Shown: positions 18,491-26,724 of the stretch, in pieces
Numbering within the stretch: position 1 is the first letter of the stretch
Layout: every line of letters starts with the position of its first letter
NCBI GenBank assembly: GCA_007859835.1
Contig: SJPJ01000001.1
Span: forward strand, 4,934,142-4,998,141
Reading direction: 5' to 3'
DNA: 64,000 nucleotides
DNA from: Novipirellula herctigrandis
GTDB taxonomy: Bacteria > Planctomycetota > Planctomycetia > Pirellulales > Pirellulaceae
Notes under the pieces: generated by a model
What the model was told of the DNA's origin: nothing
Database searches by the model: none
The model's input: the letters and a program-made list of their open reading frames with translations, nothing else
Position numbers and translations under genes: made by a program

Positions 18491-21400
18491 CGTGATTCTC
18501 CTTGGCTTCGTCCCGCGTTACAGTACACATCGATTCGCTCCCAACGGTCGGCTTCTTTGACTTCTTCCTCGTCCTTTGTCTTATCCGACTTAGGTTGATT
18601 GTCCGTTTCCAGAGCCAATTGAACCAATCGGGCACGAAGACTTTTGTCGCGAGCGCGTAGCATGCGGTCCGTCTTTAAGTCAAAGTACTTTTGTCCGTCG
18701 ATCCATGTTTGTTCGCAACGTGACGTAGGCGAAAGTGGCGGTCCACTCCAAACGGCAAGGTCCGCATCTTTCCCCACTTCGATCGATCCAACATGATCAT
18801 CAATGCGAAGTTGTTTCGCCGGATTTAGCGTCACAAACGCCAAGGCATCTTGCTCCGGCACGCCTCCGTATTTTATGGCTTTGCCCGCTTCGGCGTTCAG
18901 ATGCCGACCGAGTTCCGCATCATCGCTGTTGTAGGAGACAACGACTCCCGCATCATGCATCAACACGCCGTTGTAGGGTATCGCGTCGTAGACTTCAAAC
19001 TTGTAAGCCCACCAATCCGCGAACGTCGATGCCATTGCACCATGAGAAGCCATTCGATCGGCGACTTTGTACCCTTCGAGGATATGTTGTAGCGTGCCGA
19101 TGCGAATGTTGAATTCTTCGAGCACATCGAGAGTCGCGAGAATTTCGTCTTGGCGATAGCTGTGGCAATGAATCCATCGATCACCTGTTTGAATTTCTAC
19201 CAATGCATCGAGTTGCAAATTTCGTCTCGGAGGCAATCGGTCGCGGGCCCCATCCTGCCATGCTTTGTGATCGGCGTCGTATTGACGAGCGGCCAAGAAT
19301 TGGTCGCGAATGATTTGCTCGACACCCATACGCGTGTTGGGATAGCGACCCGAGCTTCGTTTAACATTTTCTCCTAGAGCAAACTTAATGCCCGCAGGTG
19401 CGTCAGCGAATTTCAAATCCTCCATCGAGCCTCCCCATCGCATCTTGATCACTTGATTTTGGCCGCCAATCGGGTTGGCCGAACCATGCAATATGTTCGA
19501 CGCGGTGACACCTCCGGCGAGTTGTCGATAGATGGAGATATCAGAGTTGTCGATGAAATCAGCGATCCGCACTTCTGACGTGATCGCTTGCCCCGATTCG
19601 TTGATTCCCCCGTCGGTTGCAATGTGGGAGTGGCAATCAATCAAACCGGGGGTGAGATGTTTGCCGCGCGCGTCGATGGTGACACACTTCTTGGGCGCGA
19701 CCAATTTCTTGCCTACTTCAGCGATCTTGCCGTCGATGACAAGTACGTCCGCATCGTCGATTTTGGCTTTTGGGCCACTTGTCCAAACCGTCGCGCCACG
19801 GAATAAAACGGCATTTGGCTTTGTTGGGCGTTGGGCCAATCCGTAAGCACCGAGAGGGTAAACCATCTCGATCGGTTTTCGCTCGGAAGATTCGACATTT
19901 GAATCCGATGTTTCTTTTGCGGTTGGCGTTGGGGAGACTTCCTGCTCTGGTTTATCTTGCCGTTTTACCCTGCGAATGGGTACCGATTGCGACTTTCCGT
20001 CGGGAGTTGTGAGTGTTGCCAAAACCAACGGAGACTCTTTTGAATGATCGACATTGGAAACGATCAATAGCGTCAATTGCGAGACTCCCTCGGGGAATGC
20101 ATCGGAGAGTTTGCTCAGTTGTACGGAAGTTGACAATTTCTCTCGCTGACGGACATTGTTTTTCAACTCAACGCGCGTCTCTTCTGGTTTTTCTTCGCGC
20201 TGCTGGGCATTGGGATCCTCGTCCGTCGATTGCGATTTCGTGCATCGAATCGAGCCAGTGGTCTTATCGTCTTTCTTTTCAAAAACCAAAACAGCGCTAA
20301 TCCGCTGTTTCGATCCCGGCAACGTCACTTTCCATGAACCGATCAAAGGATCATCCGCTAGCGGTTTTTCTTTTTCGATTTCAAAACGTTCTCCGGCAAC
20401 CCAAGTTTCTGTTACCGTTGTTTCTTTCGCGAACAGGTCGCCGTCAGCGACGACGAGATTTGCCATCATTCCCGGCTGGATCTTGCCGGTTCGCTTCTCA
20501 ACACCGAGCAGTTCCGCTGGCACGGTGGTTAACGCAGCCAATGCCACACGGGAATCTAAGCCACGATCAACAGCGATTCGAACGTGTTTCAAAAAACTTG
20601 AAGTGTCGTCGAGTCCGTCGGTCGTCAAACAAAAGCGAACACCCTCGCGATGGAGGCGGGCAGGATTCTCGGGTGCAAAATACCAATGAAGCCATTCGCG
20701 AAGTGGCGTTTCGCGAATCGATTCGAGGGTCGTAGTATCAGGCGTATCAGGGAAGTCGACAGGCAATAGAACGAGATGTCCTTGTCGGGTAATCGCTGGC
20801 AATTCGCAATACTCGAAACCCGAGCCTCGCAGAATCATATCGATCGAGAACTCATCCGCAAGATTTCCGGCGCGGATCGCGAATCGTTCGTTCGGTGCGT
20901 CGACGACAAACGTGCCTGAGTGAAGCGTTTGTGAAAGTTCCTCGAGCGATAGATTGGGCCGAGGACGTGGGACCGTTTGATTGTTCTGATAAACACGATT
21001 TGCTTTGTCGTACCAAATCGCGTCGTAAAATGCTTGCCGAACCAGTGCAACAGCTCCCATCGGTGAATTGGGGTAGGTATCACGTCGTTTACCACGGGGG
21101 ACCGTCAAGGCAAGGTGTTGAAAGACGTCACGTTGCAGCAAGTATTGTGGATGATCGGGGGTGAGAGCCAACACGACACAGCTCGCTCCTTTGATGATTC
21201 CATCTTTTGGGGCCCTCAGTTGAGCGGTAATCCCTTGGCTGTGAAGTTTTTTCCGTTCGTTCTCATTTGACGTGGTTGCCCATGCCGCGCGGAACTCGGG
21301 CGAAACATTCTTGTTCCAATATCCCGTTTTGTCCGTTGGTAAATTCTCGGGTAATTCGACATCATGCATCGCGTCGATCAGGCCTGGATAGATCCGTTTG

Positions 21401-21699
21401 CCGGATAAGGTTCGCGTCTCCGTTCCGGCGGGGACCTGGATGTTGTTGCCGACTGCGACGATGGTTGCTCCATGCATCAAAATCGATGCGGGTTTTGACG
21501 GCGAATCAGGATCGCAGACAACATCGGCTCCGACCAAAAGAACAGGCGAAGGATCGGCTTTTCGCAAACCGACGATGGGGCGCGTTGTCGTGGACTGCTG
21601 AGTGATCGTGGACCGTTGGGCATGGACAATCTGAATTGCCGAGCCGGGTATTGCAAAACCAGTGATCCAAGCGACCGCGAACCATAGGGTGGGCTTCAT
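18487..21699 (-). CDS. Double-length amidohydrolase: degenerate N-terminal half fused to an active-looking C-terminal half
   Basis: This exported protein of about 1,070 residues carries two amidohydrolase-fold units. The frame opens at 21735, but ATG 21699 (MKPTLWFAVAWITGFAIPG) starts a clear signal peptide. Unit 1 (about residues 45-440) has the fold strands and KRIYPGLIDAMHDVEL, but no HxH. A linker of about 200 residues includes an insert beginning DDPLIGSWKVTLPG and a low-complexity acidic region. Unit 2 (about residues 630-1010) is complete: GLIDCHSHIATDGG with His690 and His692, GDRWIHCHSYRQDEI, IGTLQHILEGYK, and VVSYNSDDAELGRHL with the catalytic Asp. It ends VGSIEVGKDADLAVWSGPPL. Unit 2 is therefore probably a metal-dependent hydrolase of a cyclic amide or peptide. 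Unit 1 looks catalytically dead, like the product of the coupled downstream gene. Confidence 0.88.
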   Translation of the reverse strand: MKPTLWFAVAWITGFAIPGSAIQIVHAQRSTITQQSTTTRPIVGLRKADPSPVLLVGADVVCDPDSPSKPASILMHGATIVAVGNNIQVPAGTETRTLSGKRIYPGLIDAMHDVELPENLPTDKTGYWNKNVSPEFRAAWATTSNENERKKLHSQGITAQLRAPKDGIIKGASCVVLALTPDHPQYLLQRDVFQHLALTVPRGKRRDTYPNSPMGAVALVRQAFYDAIWYDKANRVYQNNQTVPRPRPNLSLEELSQTLHSGTFVVDAPNERFAIRAGNLADEFSIDMILRGSGFEYCELPAITRQGHLVLLPVDFPDTPDTTTLESIRETPLREWLHWYFAPENPARLHREGVRFCLTTDGLDDTSSFLKHVRIAVDRGLDSRVALAALTTVPAELLGVEKRTGKIQPGMMANLVVADGDLFAKETTVTETWVAGERFEIEKEKPLADDPLIGSWKVTLPGSKQRISAVLVFEKKDDKTTGSIRCTKSQSTDEDPNAQQREEKPEETRVELKNNVRQREKLSTSVQLSKLSDAFPEGVSQLTLLIVSNVDHSKESPLVLATLTTPDGKSQSVPIRRVKRQDKPEQEVSPTPTAKETSDSNVESSERKPIEMVYPLGAYGLAQRPTKPNAVLFRGATVWTSGPKAKIDDADVLVIDGKIAEVGKKLVAPKKCVTIDARGKHLTPGLIDCHSHIATDGGINESGQAITSEVRIADFIDNSDISIYRQLAGGVTASNILHGSANPIGGQNQVIKMRWGGSMEDLKFADAPAGIKFALGENVKRSSGRYPNTRMGVEQIIRDQFLAARQYDADHKAWQDGARDRLPPRRNLQLDALVEIQTGDRWIHCHSYRQDEILATLDVLEEFNIRIGTLQHILEGYKVADRMASHGAMASTFADWWAYKFEVYDAIPYNGVLMHDAGVVVSYNSDDAELGRHLNAEAGKAIKYGGVPEQDALAFVTLNPAKQLRIDDHVGSIEVGKDADLAVWSGPPLSPTSRCEQTWIDGQKYFDLKTDRMLRARDKSLRARLVQLALETDNQPKSDKTKDEEEVKEADRWERIDVYCNAGRSQGESR

Positions 21700-21886
21700 A
21701 AGAGGGCATCTCGGCCATGAGCGACATCGAATCAAAATAACCAGCCTCGGCGGCTCGTTTTCTGGAATGGTTGTATGGTAATCGCTCCGTTCGATCGAGG
21801 GACCGAAAAAGTTGCGTTCGGCGGTTTGACTGGTGTAAACTTACTCTCCTCACGAGTACGCATTCTTTCCTTAAGGCGTTTTTGCA

Positions 21887-23575
21887 ATGGCAAACGACAA
21901 AATCCAATTCCCATGTATTCACTGTCAGAAAACGCTTGCCGTCGCAGCACAACATGCCGGCAAAACCATCGCATGCCCCGGTTGTAAGGAAAAGATGCAG
22001 GTACCTTCCACGCAGCCTCCTTTGTTGCACCCAACGCCACAGTCCCATCGAACCCCTCGAAGTGATGATTCCTTGGGTCCTAAACGATCACTTTCGGAAA
22101 GATCGGTTACCCCCAATCATTTTGCGGGACCGCCCTCGACCGGCGATTTGGTCGGTTCTGATAACTTGCCACCAACATCCCCTTCACCCCAATTGTCTTC
22201 CTCAAGTACCGCCAATGTCGCGTCTGGCGGGTCTAGCCAACCGGATGTGCCCCGGTCACAGGCAACGGATCTTCAAACGGCATCGACGACCGGTTCCCCT
22301 TCGGCGGGACGCTCGGTCGCGGGTTTGGTGGTTGCCAGTATCGTGGCAATGGTCTGTACCGCCGTGTGGTTGTTAGTCGTTGCTTTTAGCGGCTATGAGC
22401 TAGGGATTTTGGCATGGGGTATTGGTGGTGTCATTGGCTTGGTCGCCGGTGCGATTGGTCGTAACCCATCGCCGGTTTATTGTGGCTTGGCCGCAGGAAT
22501 CGCAGGCATGAGTTTTGTCGGTGCAAAGTTGATCATGGCGACTGCGATTATGCTTTTAAGTGTGGGTGCGGACTTCATGGAAACATTCGCCAATTTCACC
22601 CCCGAAGCAATGAAACAATCGCACGCCATGGCGGATCAAATGCTTGTCGATGGCGAGTTCGAGGGTGCCGAAAAGGAGTACGCGAACTATTATGTTACAA
22701 CCTATTTTTCGGATACCGACGATGAGGAATTGTCGGAAGGAGCATACCAGGTCAGCGAGCAGGTTGAAGAACGCATCCAAAGCGAACTCGAACCAAAAAC
22801 CCCAACCGAACGAGAACAACTCATTGCGGCTGCCAGAGAACGTCATCCAGAATGGATTGAAGACAACAACCTTTACTTGGCTGTGGTGGACCAAATGTTA
22901 AACGACTCCAAATCGTTAGGTGATGACTTGGCGGCGCAGGCCAAAAGTGAACTCGCGTCACTCGATGGATCGTGGGATGAAGCATATTACGAATCGAATG
23001 CTCCTGAGGAATTGAGCCGACGCCGCGCAGAACTGCGTAAACAAGCGGCTCAGCAGATCCGATCGATGAGTGAACTGGAGCGTGACCAAGCCATTTGCGC
23101 TACATTAGGTCGCTACCCCGAGTGGGATCCATTCCCCAATGCTAAGACGGCCATGATGGAGAAAATGGCAAACGAAGGAAAGTTTGCTGGTGGCTTATCG
23201 GAACATGCGTTGGCGACATTGGAATCAGAATTAAACGATGAGTATTCTGATTACTTCGAGACCGTATCGGATGAGGAGTATGATCAGCGCGAAGTCCAGT
23301 TGCAGCAAGCGGTTGGCAAGGAATTGGCTTTGATGGACCAAGCATCGCGCGAAGCATTAGTCGCCGATACGCGAGGCCGACATCCCGATTGGCTGGGGCA
23401 AGAAATAGATGCTGAACTAGCTCAGCAGGAACTCGAAGAGGCAATGGATGAGTTAGGCACCGACGGTAGCTTCCTAGGGAGTATACAGGCGGTGTGTGGC
23501 CTCTTTGATTTGTTGTGGCTTTTTCTGGGTGCGAGCACCGCGTTTAGCACGGCTGCTAAGTTTGGCGAAGAGTGA
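21887..23575 (+). CDS. Zinc-ribbon membrane protein with three 90-residue repeats
   Basis: This 562-residue protein matches no family I know as a whole. Residues 10-33 form a zinc ribbon, CIHC at 10-13 and CPGC at 30-33, typical of planctomycete proteins that start this way. A Ser/Pro/Thr-rich disordered linker runs to about residue 140. Three hydrophobic segments follow (about 145-225), so the protein is membrane-anchored. Residues about 245-515 hold three tandem repeats with a period of 89-90 residues. Each starts with a helix like MADQMLVDGEF / VVDQMLNDSKS / MMEKMANEGKF and ends with the motif R(H/Y)P(E/D)W at residues 319, 409 and 498. A final hydrophobic stretch (LFDLLWLFLGAST) lies near the C-terminus. 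The repeats are acidic and helical. The function is unknown. Confidence 0.75.
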   Translation: MANDKIQFPCIHCQKTLAVAAQHAGKTIACPGCKEKMQVPSTQPPLLHPTPQSHRTPRSDDSLGPKRSLSERSVTPNHFAGPPSTGDLVGSDNLPPTSPSPQLSSSSTANVASGGSSQPDVPRSQATDLQTASTTGSPSAGRSVAGLVVASIVAMVCTAVWLLVVAFSGYELGILAWGIGGVIGLVAGAIGRNPSPVYCGLAAGIAGMSFVGAKLIMATAIMLLSVGADFMETFANFTPEAMKQSHAMADQMLVDGEFEGAEKEYANYYVTTYFSDTDDEELSEGAYQVSEQVEERIQSELEPKTPTEREQLIAAARERHPEWIEDNNLYLAVVDQMLNDSKSLGDDLAAQAKSELASLDGSWDEAYYESNAPEELSRRRAELRKQAAQQIRSMSELERDQAICATLGRYPEWDPFPNAKTAMMEKMANEGKFAGGLSEHALATLESELNDEYSDYFETVSDEEYDQREVQLQQAVGKELALMDQASREALVADTRGRHPDWLGQEIDAELAQQELEEAMDELGTDGSFLGSIQAVCGLFDLLWLFLGASTAFSTAAKFGEE

Positions 23576-23596
23576 CCGAACTCTTCGCCAATTTTT
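23564..23596. terminator. Hairpin terminator between convergent genes
   Basis: A perfect ten-base-pair stem GGCGAAGAGT/ACTCTTCGCC (23564-23573 with 23580-23589) spans the stop codon of the zinc-ribbon gene and is followed by aattttt. A second overlapping inverted repeat CCAATTTT/AAAATTGG (23588-23595 with 23599-23606) follows at once. The converging stress-protein gene ends at 23607, so the structure could terminate transcription from both sides. Confidence 0.75.
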
Positions 23597-23606
23597 GGAA
23601 AATTGG

Positions 23607-24581
23607 TTAGACGATTGGTAGCGTTTCTTTGCTGGTATTTGCATCGCTATCATCGAATGTTATTGGTGAAACGAACCCCTCTGGTTTTAACGCCAAGACA
23701 GAGCACGTTACATGTTCAAGCAGCGATTCGGCAGTATTCCCGATCAGGAAGCTTGCCGCTCCGGTGCGACAAACGGTTCCCATTACCACAAGGTCAGCCT
23801 CGACTTTTTGGCTAACGGCCTCAATGATTTTTGATGGGTTGCCGCGAATAAAATGAATTTGGACCGATTTCGGTTTCGCTTCCTGTTTGCTTACCAGTTC
23901 GTTAAGTACGGTACGCAGCCTTTTTTCGTAGCCGGAAAGCGTTGAATCAACTTCCGCATCCCCAGCTCGCTTTCGAAGCGATTTTTCCATCCACAGGTCC
24001 CAAGCGCTGACAACATGCAGATCAGCGTTATCGCGTTCAGCGATCGCGAAAGCGAGCTCAAGAATTTTGCGATTCAAAGCGAGATGCTTTGGCTCACCGG
24101 TATCGATATCAATCGCTGCAACGACTTGATCAAAGTCGCCGTGAACCTCGGGCTTCAGAATCCAAACTGGGCAAGGACACATCCTCAGCAGCGAACGCGA
24201 TATGCTGCCGAACCATCGGCCTGAAAGTGACAAGCCGTCGGCGGCTTTGATGACTAGATCGTGTTTGTCATTGACAACTTGTCGAACCATTTCGCATGCT
24301 GAATCACCGACTGTAACGAATACGTCAATCGGAACGCCCGTATTGAGGTACTCTGTTGCAATCTCTAGCAAGCGTTTTCGGTGATCTTCGACAATCAGTC
24401 GCTGCAATTCCTCAGGCTCGGCTGCATGGGTCACATACCCGACTGCGTGTGGAATTGGTTTAATGACCTCCATAAGCGTGACATCGGCGTTGTTTTCGGA
24501 TGCCACAGTGACGGCTCGACGGACCGCCGTTTCATGCTGATCAGCCTCAGCATAGACCAAGATATTTTTAAATCGTTTCAT
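23607..24581 (-). CDS. Tandem-domain universal stress protein (UspA family)
   Basis: This 324-residue cytosolic protein has two UspA domains, about residues 1-145 and 150-310. The second domain carries the ATP-binding signature pattern VMGTVCRTGAASFLIGNTAESLLEHVTCSVLALKP, matching G-x2-G-x9-G-(S/T) loosely, so it may bind ATP or AMP. The first domain has VIKAADGLSLSGRWFGSISRSLLRMCPCPVWILKP, the same strand-loop-helix layout with a weaker glycine pattern. It follows the next universal stress gene (24585-25517) with a three-base gap, so the two form one operon. Tandem-domain stress proteins of this size are common in bacteria that face starvation, oxygen limitation or metal stress. The trigger for this pair is not visible in the sequence. 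Confidence 0.92.
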   Translation of the reverse strand: MKRFKNILVYAEADQHETAVRRAVTVASENNADVTLMEVIKPIPHAVGYVTHAAEPEELQRLIVEDHRKRLLEIATEYLNTGVPIDVFVTVGDSACEMVRQVVNDKHDLVIKAADGLSLSGRWFGSISRSLLRMCPCPVWILKPEVHGDFDQVVAAIDIDTGEPKHLALNRKILELAFAIAERDNADLHVVSAWDLWMEKSLRKRAGDAEVDSTLSGYEKRLRTVLNELVSKQEAKPKSVQIHFIRGNPSKIIEAVSQKVEADLVVMGTVCRTGAASFLIGNTAESLLEHVTCSVLALKPEGFVSPITFDDSDANTSKETLPIV

Positions 24582-24584
24582 AAC

Positions 24585-25517
24585 CTAGCTCCATTTTGCC
24601 AAGGTAGATTCATGGAAGTTGGAAAGCTCTGGGGAATCACTTTGCTCGACGTTGCCGCGGGCAATCCAAACGCTGCAAGGAGCGTGACGGAGCACATACC
24701 GACTCACGCTTCCTAGCAATACATTGCCGAACATTCCGTGTGGCGTCTCGCCAACGACTAGAATGTCGGACGTATGCTTTTCAGCGAACTTCACCAATCC
24801 TTCGCCGATATGATCGCTCTCTACTAAGTGCGCCACCGTGTGCGGTGCAACCTCGCGAAGACGATCAGCAACTTCGTGCAACGCAGCCGTTGCTTCGTCC
24901 TTAACCACCGAAGGGTCTAGCACGATTTCATTTAAAAAGGCTGAAATGTAGGACGCGATCGTGACAACATGAATATCCGTTTGCATGCCCCAACGTGTTT
25001 CACAAAATGCTTCAATCGCTGCTCGCGCCGGCTCGGTATCTTTGTAGCCAATCGCTATTCGCAACGGGCGAACCGTTTCCCCAATGCCAGTTGGGCGAAC
25101 CACCAAGACACTGCAATGTGCTTGCGTCGCCACCTCGTCACTGGTACTGCCAAGCAACATGCGCCGAATCCCCGAATGACCTTGTGCGCCGACAATGATA
25201 AAGTCCACGTCACGCTCCTTTGCGAACTCGATGATTCGTTGACTCGGGTGTCCTTCGCCATAGACATGTTCGATGTCCACATCGGCACCATCGAACATCT
25301 CCTTCACCTTTTCAAAAGTCGCGTCAGCGAATTCGCGTTCACGCGCGACGAACGATGACATCAATCCTTCCACTGGGTACCGACGGTTAATCGATGGCAT
25401 CTGCAACACCGTCATCACCGTCAAATTCAGTTTTTGGCGGTGCGGAACGTGAGCTAAAAACGACGCTGCTTGTTGGGCGCACTGTGAGCCATCCGTTGCC
25501 AATAAAACTCGTCTCAT
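24585..25517 (-). CDS. Tandem-domain universal stress protein (UspA family)
   Basis: This 310-residue protein has two UspA domains. The first (about residues 1-145) opens MRRVLLATDGSQCAQQAASF and carries a full nucleotide-binding pattern IIVGAQGHSGIRRMLLGSTSDEVATQAHCSVLVVRP. The second (about 150-300) ends LVVGETPHGMFGNVLLGSVSRYVLRHAPCSVWIAR, which also keeps the spacing of the ATP loop. It is the first gene of a two-gene operon with the stress protein at 23607-24581. The upstream region faces the broken metal-dependent hydrolase across 236 bases. The role is inferred as stress survival or nucleotide-sensing regulation; no partner enzyme domain is present. Confidence 0.93.
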   Translation of the reverse strand: MRRVLLATDGSQCAQQAASFLAHVPHRQKLNLTVMTVLQMPSINRRYPVEGLMSSFVAREREFADATFEKVKEMFDGADVDIEHVYGEGHPSQRIIEFAKERDVDFIIVGAQGHSGIRRMLLGSTSDEVATQAHCSVLVVRPTGIGETVRPLRIAIGYKDTEPARAAIEAFCETRWGMQTDIHVVTIASYISAFLNEIVLDPSVVKDEATAALHEVADRLREVAPHTVAHLVESDHIGEGLVKFAEKHTSDILVVGETPHGMFGNVLLGSVSRYVLRHAPCSVWIARGNVEQSDSPELSNFHESTLAKWS

Positions 25518-25753
25518 CGGAAGTCCTCGGCTAATGGAGAGAAGGAATACTCAGATGCGAGTGCAATCAAGATGCCACTTCCAATTATTCGTATTGAGTG
25601 TCTATTGGGCAAATCGTTTTGTGCGGTTTTGGCGCACCCTGGGCGTCGGTGCACACTATAATCGTCGAGAATTTTCCGTTTGTTTTATCGAATCGCTTGC
25701 CCATCGAAACAGTCGCAACGATCAAATTCAAGTCAATTCAGGAAGATTTTGCG

Positions 25754-26657
25754 ATGGACATTGTCACGCATGCGATGATGGGAACCGCGATCACGGGGCC
25801 CTGGCTAATCTTTGCCCCTGAAGTCTCAGCCGGTTTCGTCATTGGCAGCGTCTTGCCAGACATTGACGCGTTGAGCCGTTTGTTTGGAAAACGAGCGTTC
25901 TTGCTCTGGCATCAAACCTTTACTCATTGTGCGGGAGTCGTTATGGCGGTCGGTGCAGTCCCAATCGGTCTTGGATTTGTTAATTTGCAGTTCACTTGGT
26001 GTGGATTGGGAATCGCATTGGGAATGCTGCTGCATATCATGCTGGACTACACGAACATTTTCGGTGTAAAGTGCTGGCTTCCTTTTTCCTCTCGCCGGTT
26101 TTGTGCCGAATGGTCGTTCTTTAACGATGTTCCTTTGATCACGATGACCATTACTGCCTTGGTCTTCATTGGGTGACAATCAGGTTCCGGGATGTGGCCA
26201 TCACCGCTTATCTCGATCGTCTATTGCGGTGTAGCCGTTGTTTACCTTGGGTTGAAAATTGTTTTACGTCAACTTGCTGCCAAGTGGCTCGACAATTCTT
26301 TTGAATCGTTAATCCCAAGTGCGGTGATTCCTTGGTTGTTCTTTGGATATTGCCAAGCAAGTGAGCAAGAAATCGAAGTGATTGACTTCAATCTGTTCAA
26401 ACCAAAATCATCTTGCCGGCGTTCCATGACGATGGAGGATCATGCCTGGCACGACGTACTCAATTCGTTAGCGGAGTTTCGTGTCATGCATGCGCTGACA
26501 TTGGGGTACCATGCTGTGTCTTCGACCAATATCGATAGCGGCTACGAACTGGAATGTCGCGACCTCCGAAGCTCGTAACTTGGAAACGACCTTTGGCCAG
26601 CGCAATGTCAAGTTGGACGATCATCGACAGGTTAAATCCGCAGACCTTCATGTTTAG
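25754..26657 (+). pseudogene. Broken membrane-bound metal-dependent hydrolase (YdjM/DUF457-like)
   Basis: The region reads as one gene of about 300 codons interrupted twice. The first part (25754-26173) begins MDIVTHAMMGTAITG and carries the family motifs GSVLPDIDALS, WHQTFTHCAG and HIMLDYTNIFGV with several membrane helices. A TGA at 26174-26176 then stops it, and the same frame continues with QSGSGMWPSPLISIVYCGVA and the C-terminal part (SLIPSAVIPWLFFGY) to a TAA at 26576-26578. Just before that TAA the homology moves to another frame: from 26574 it reads RNLETTFGQRNVKLDD and ends at TAG 26655-26657. So a nonsense codon and a frameshift are both present. The pieces could be translated separately (an ATG is at 26192), but loss of the full-length enzyme is the simplest reading. 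Family and C-terminal match are recalled, not searched. Confidence 0.75.
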
Positions 26658-26724
26658 TAGAGACAAGATGTCGAAACAACGCTATCAGCCGAGCTATGGT
26701 TTTTGATTTTCTGTAACAGAGGGA

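Noticed and set aside
26174..26176. Selenocysteine codon
   Set aside because: The second lesion (frameshift near 26573), the lack of a visible hairpin after the TGA and the non-redox family make a nonsense mutation the simpler reading.
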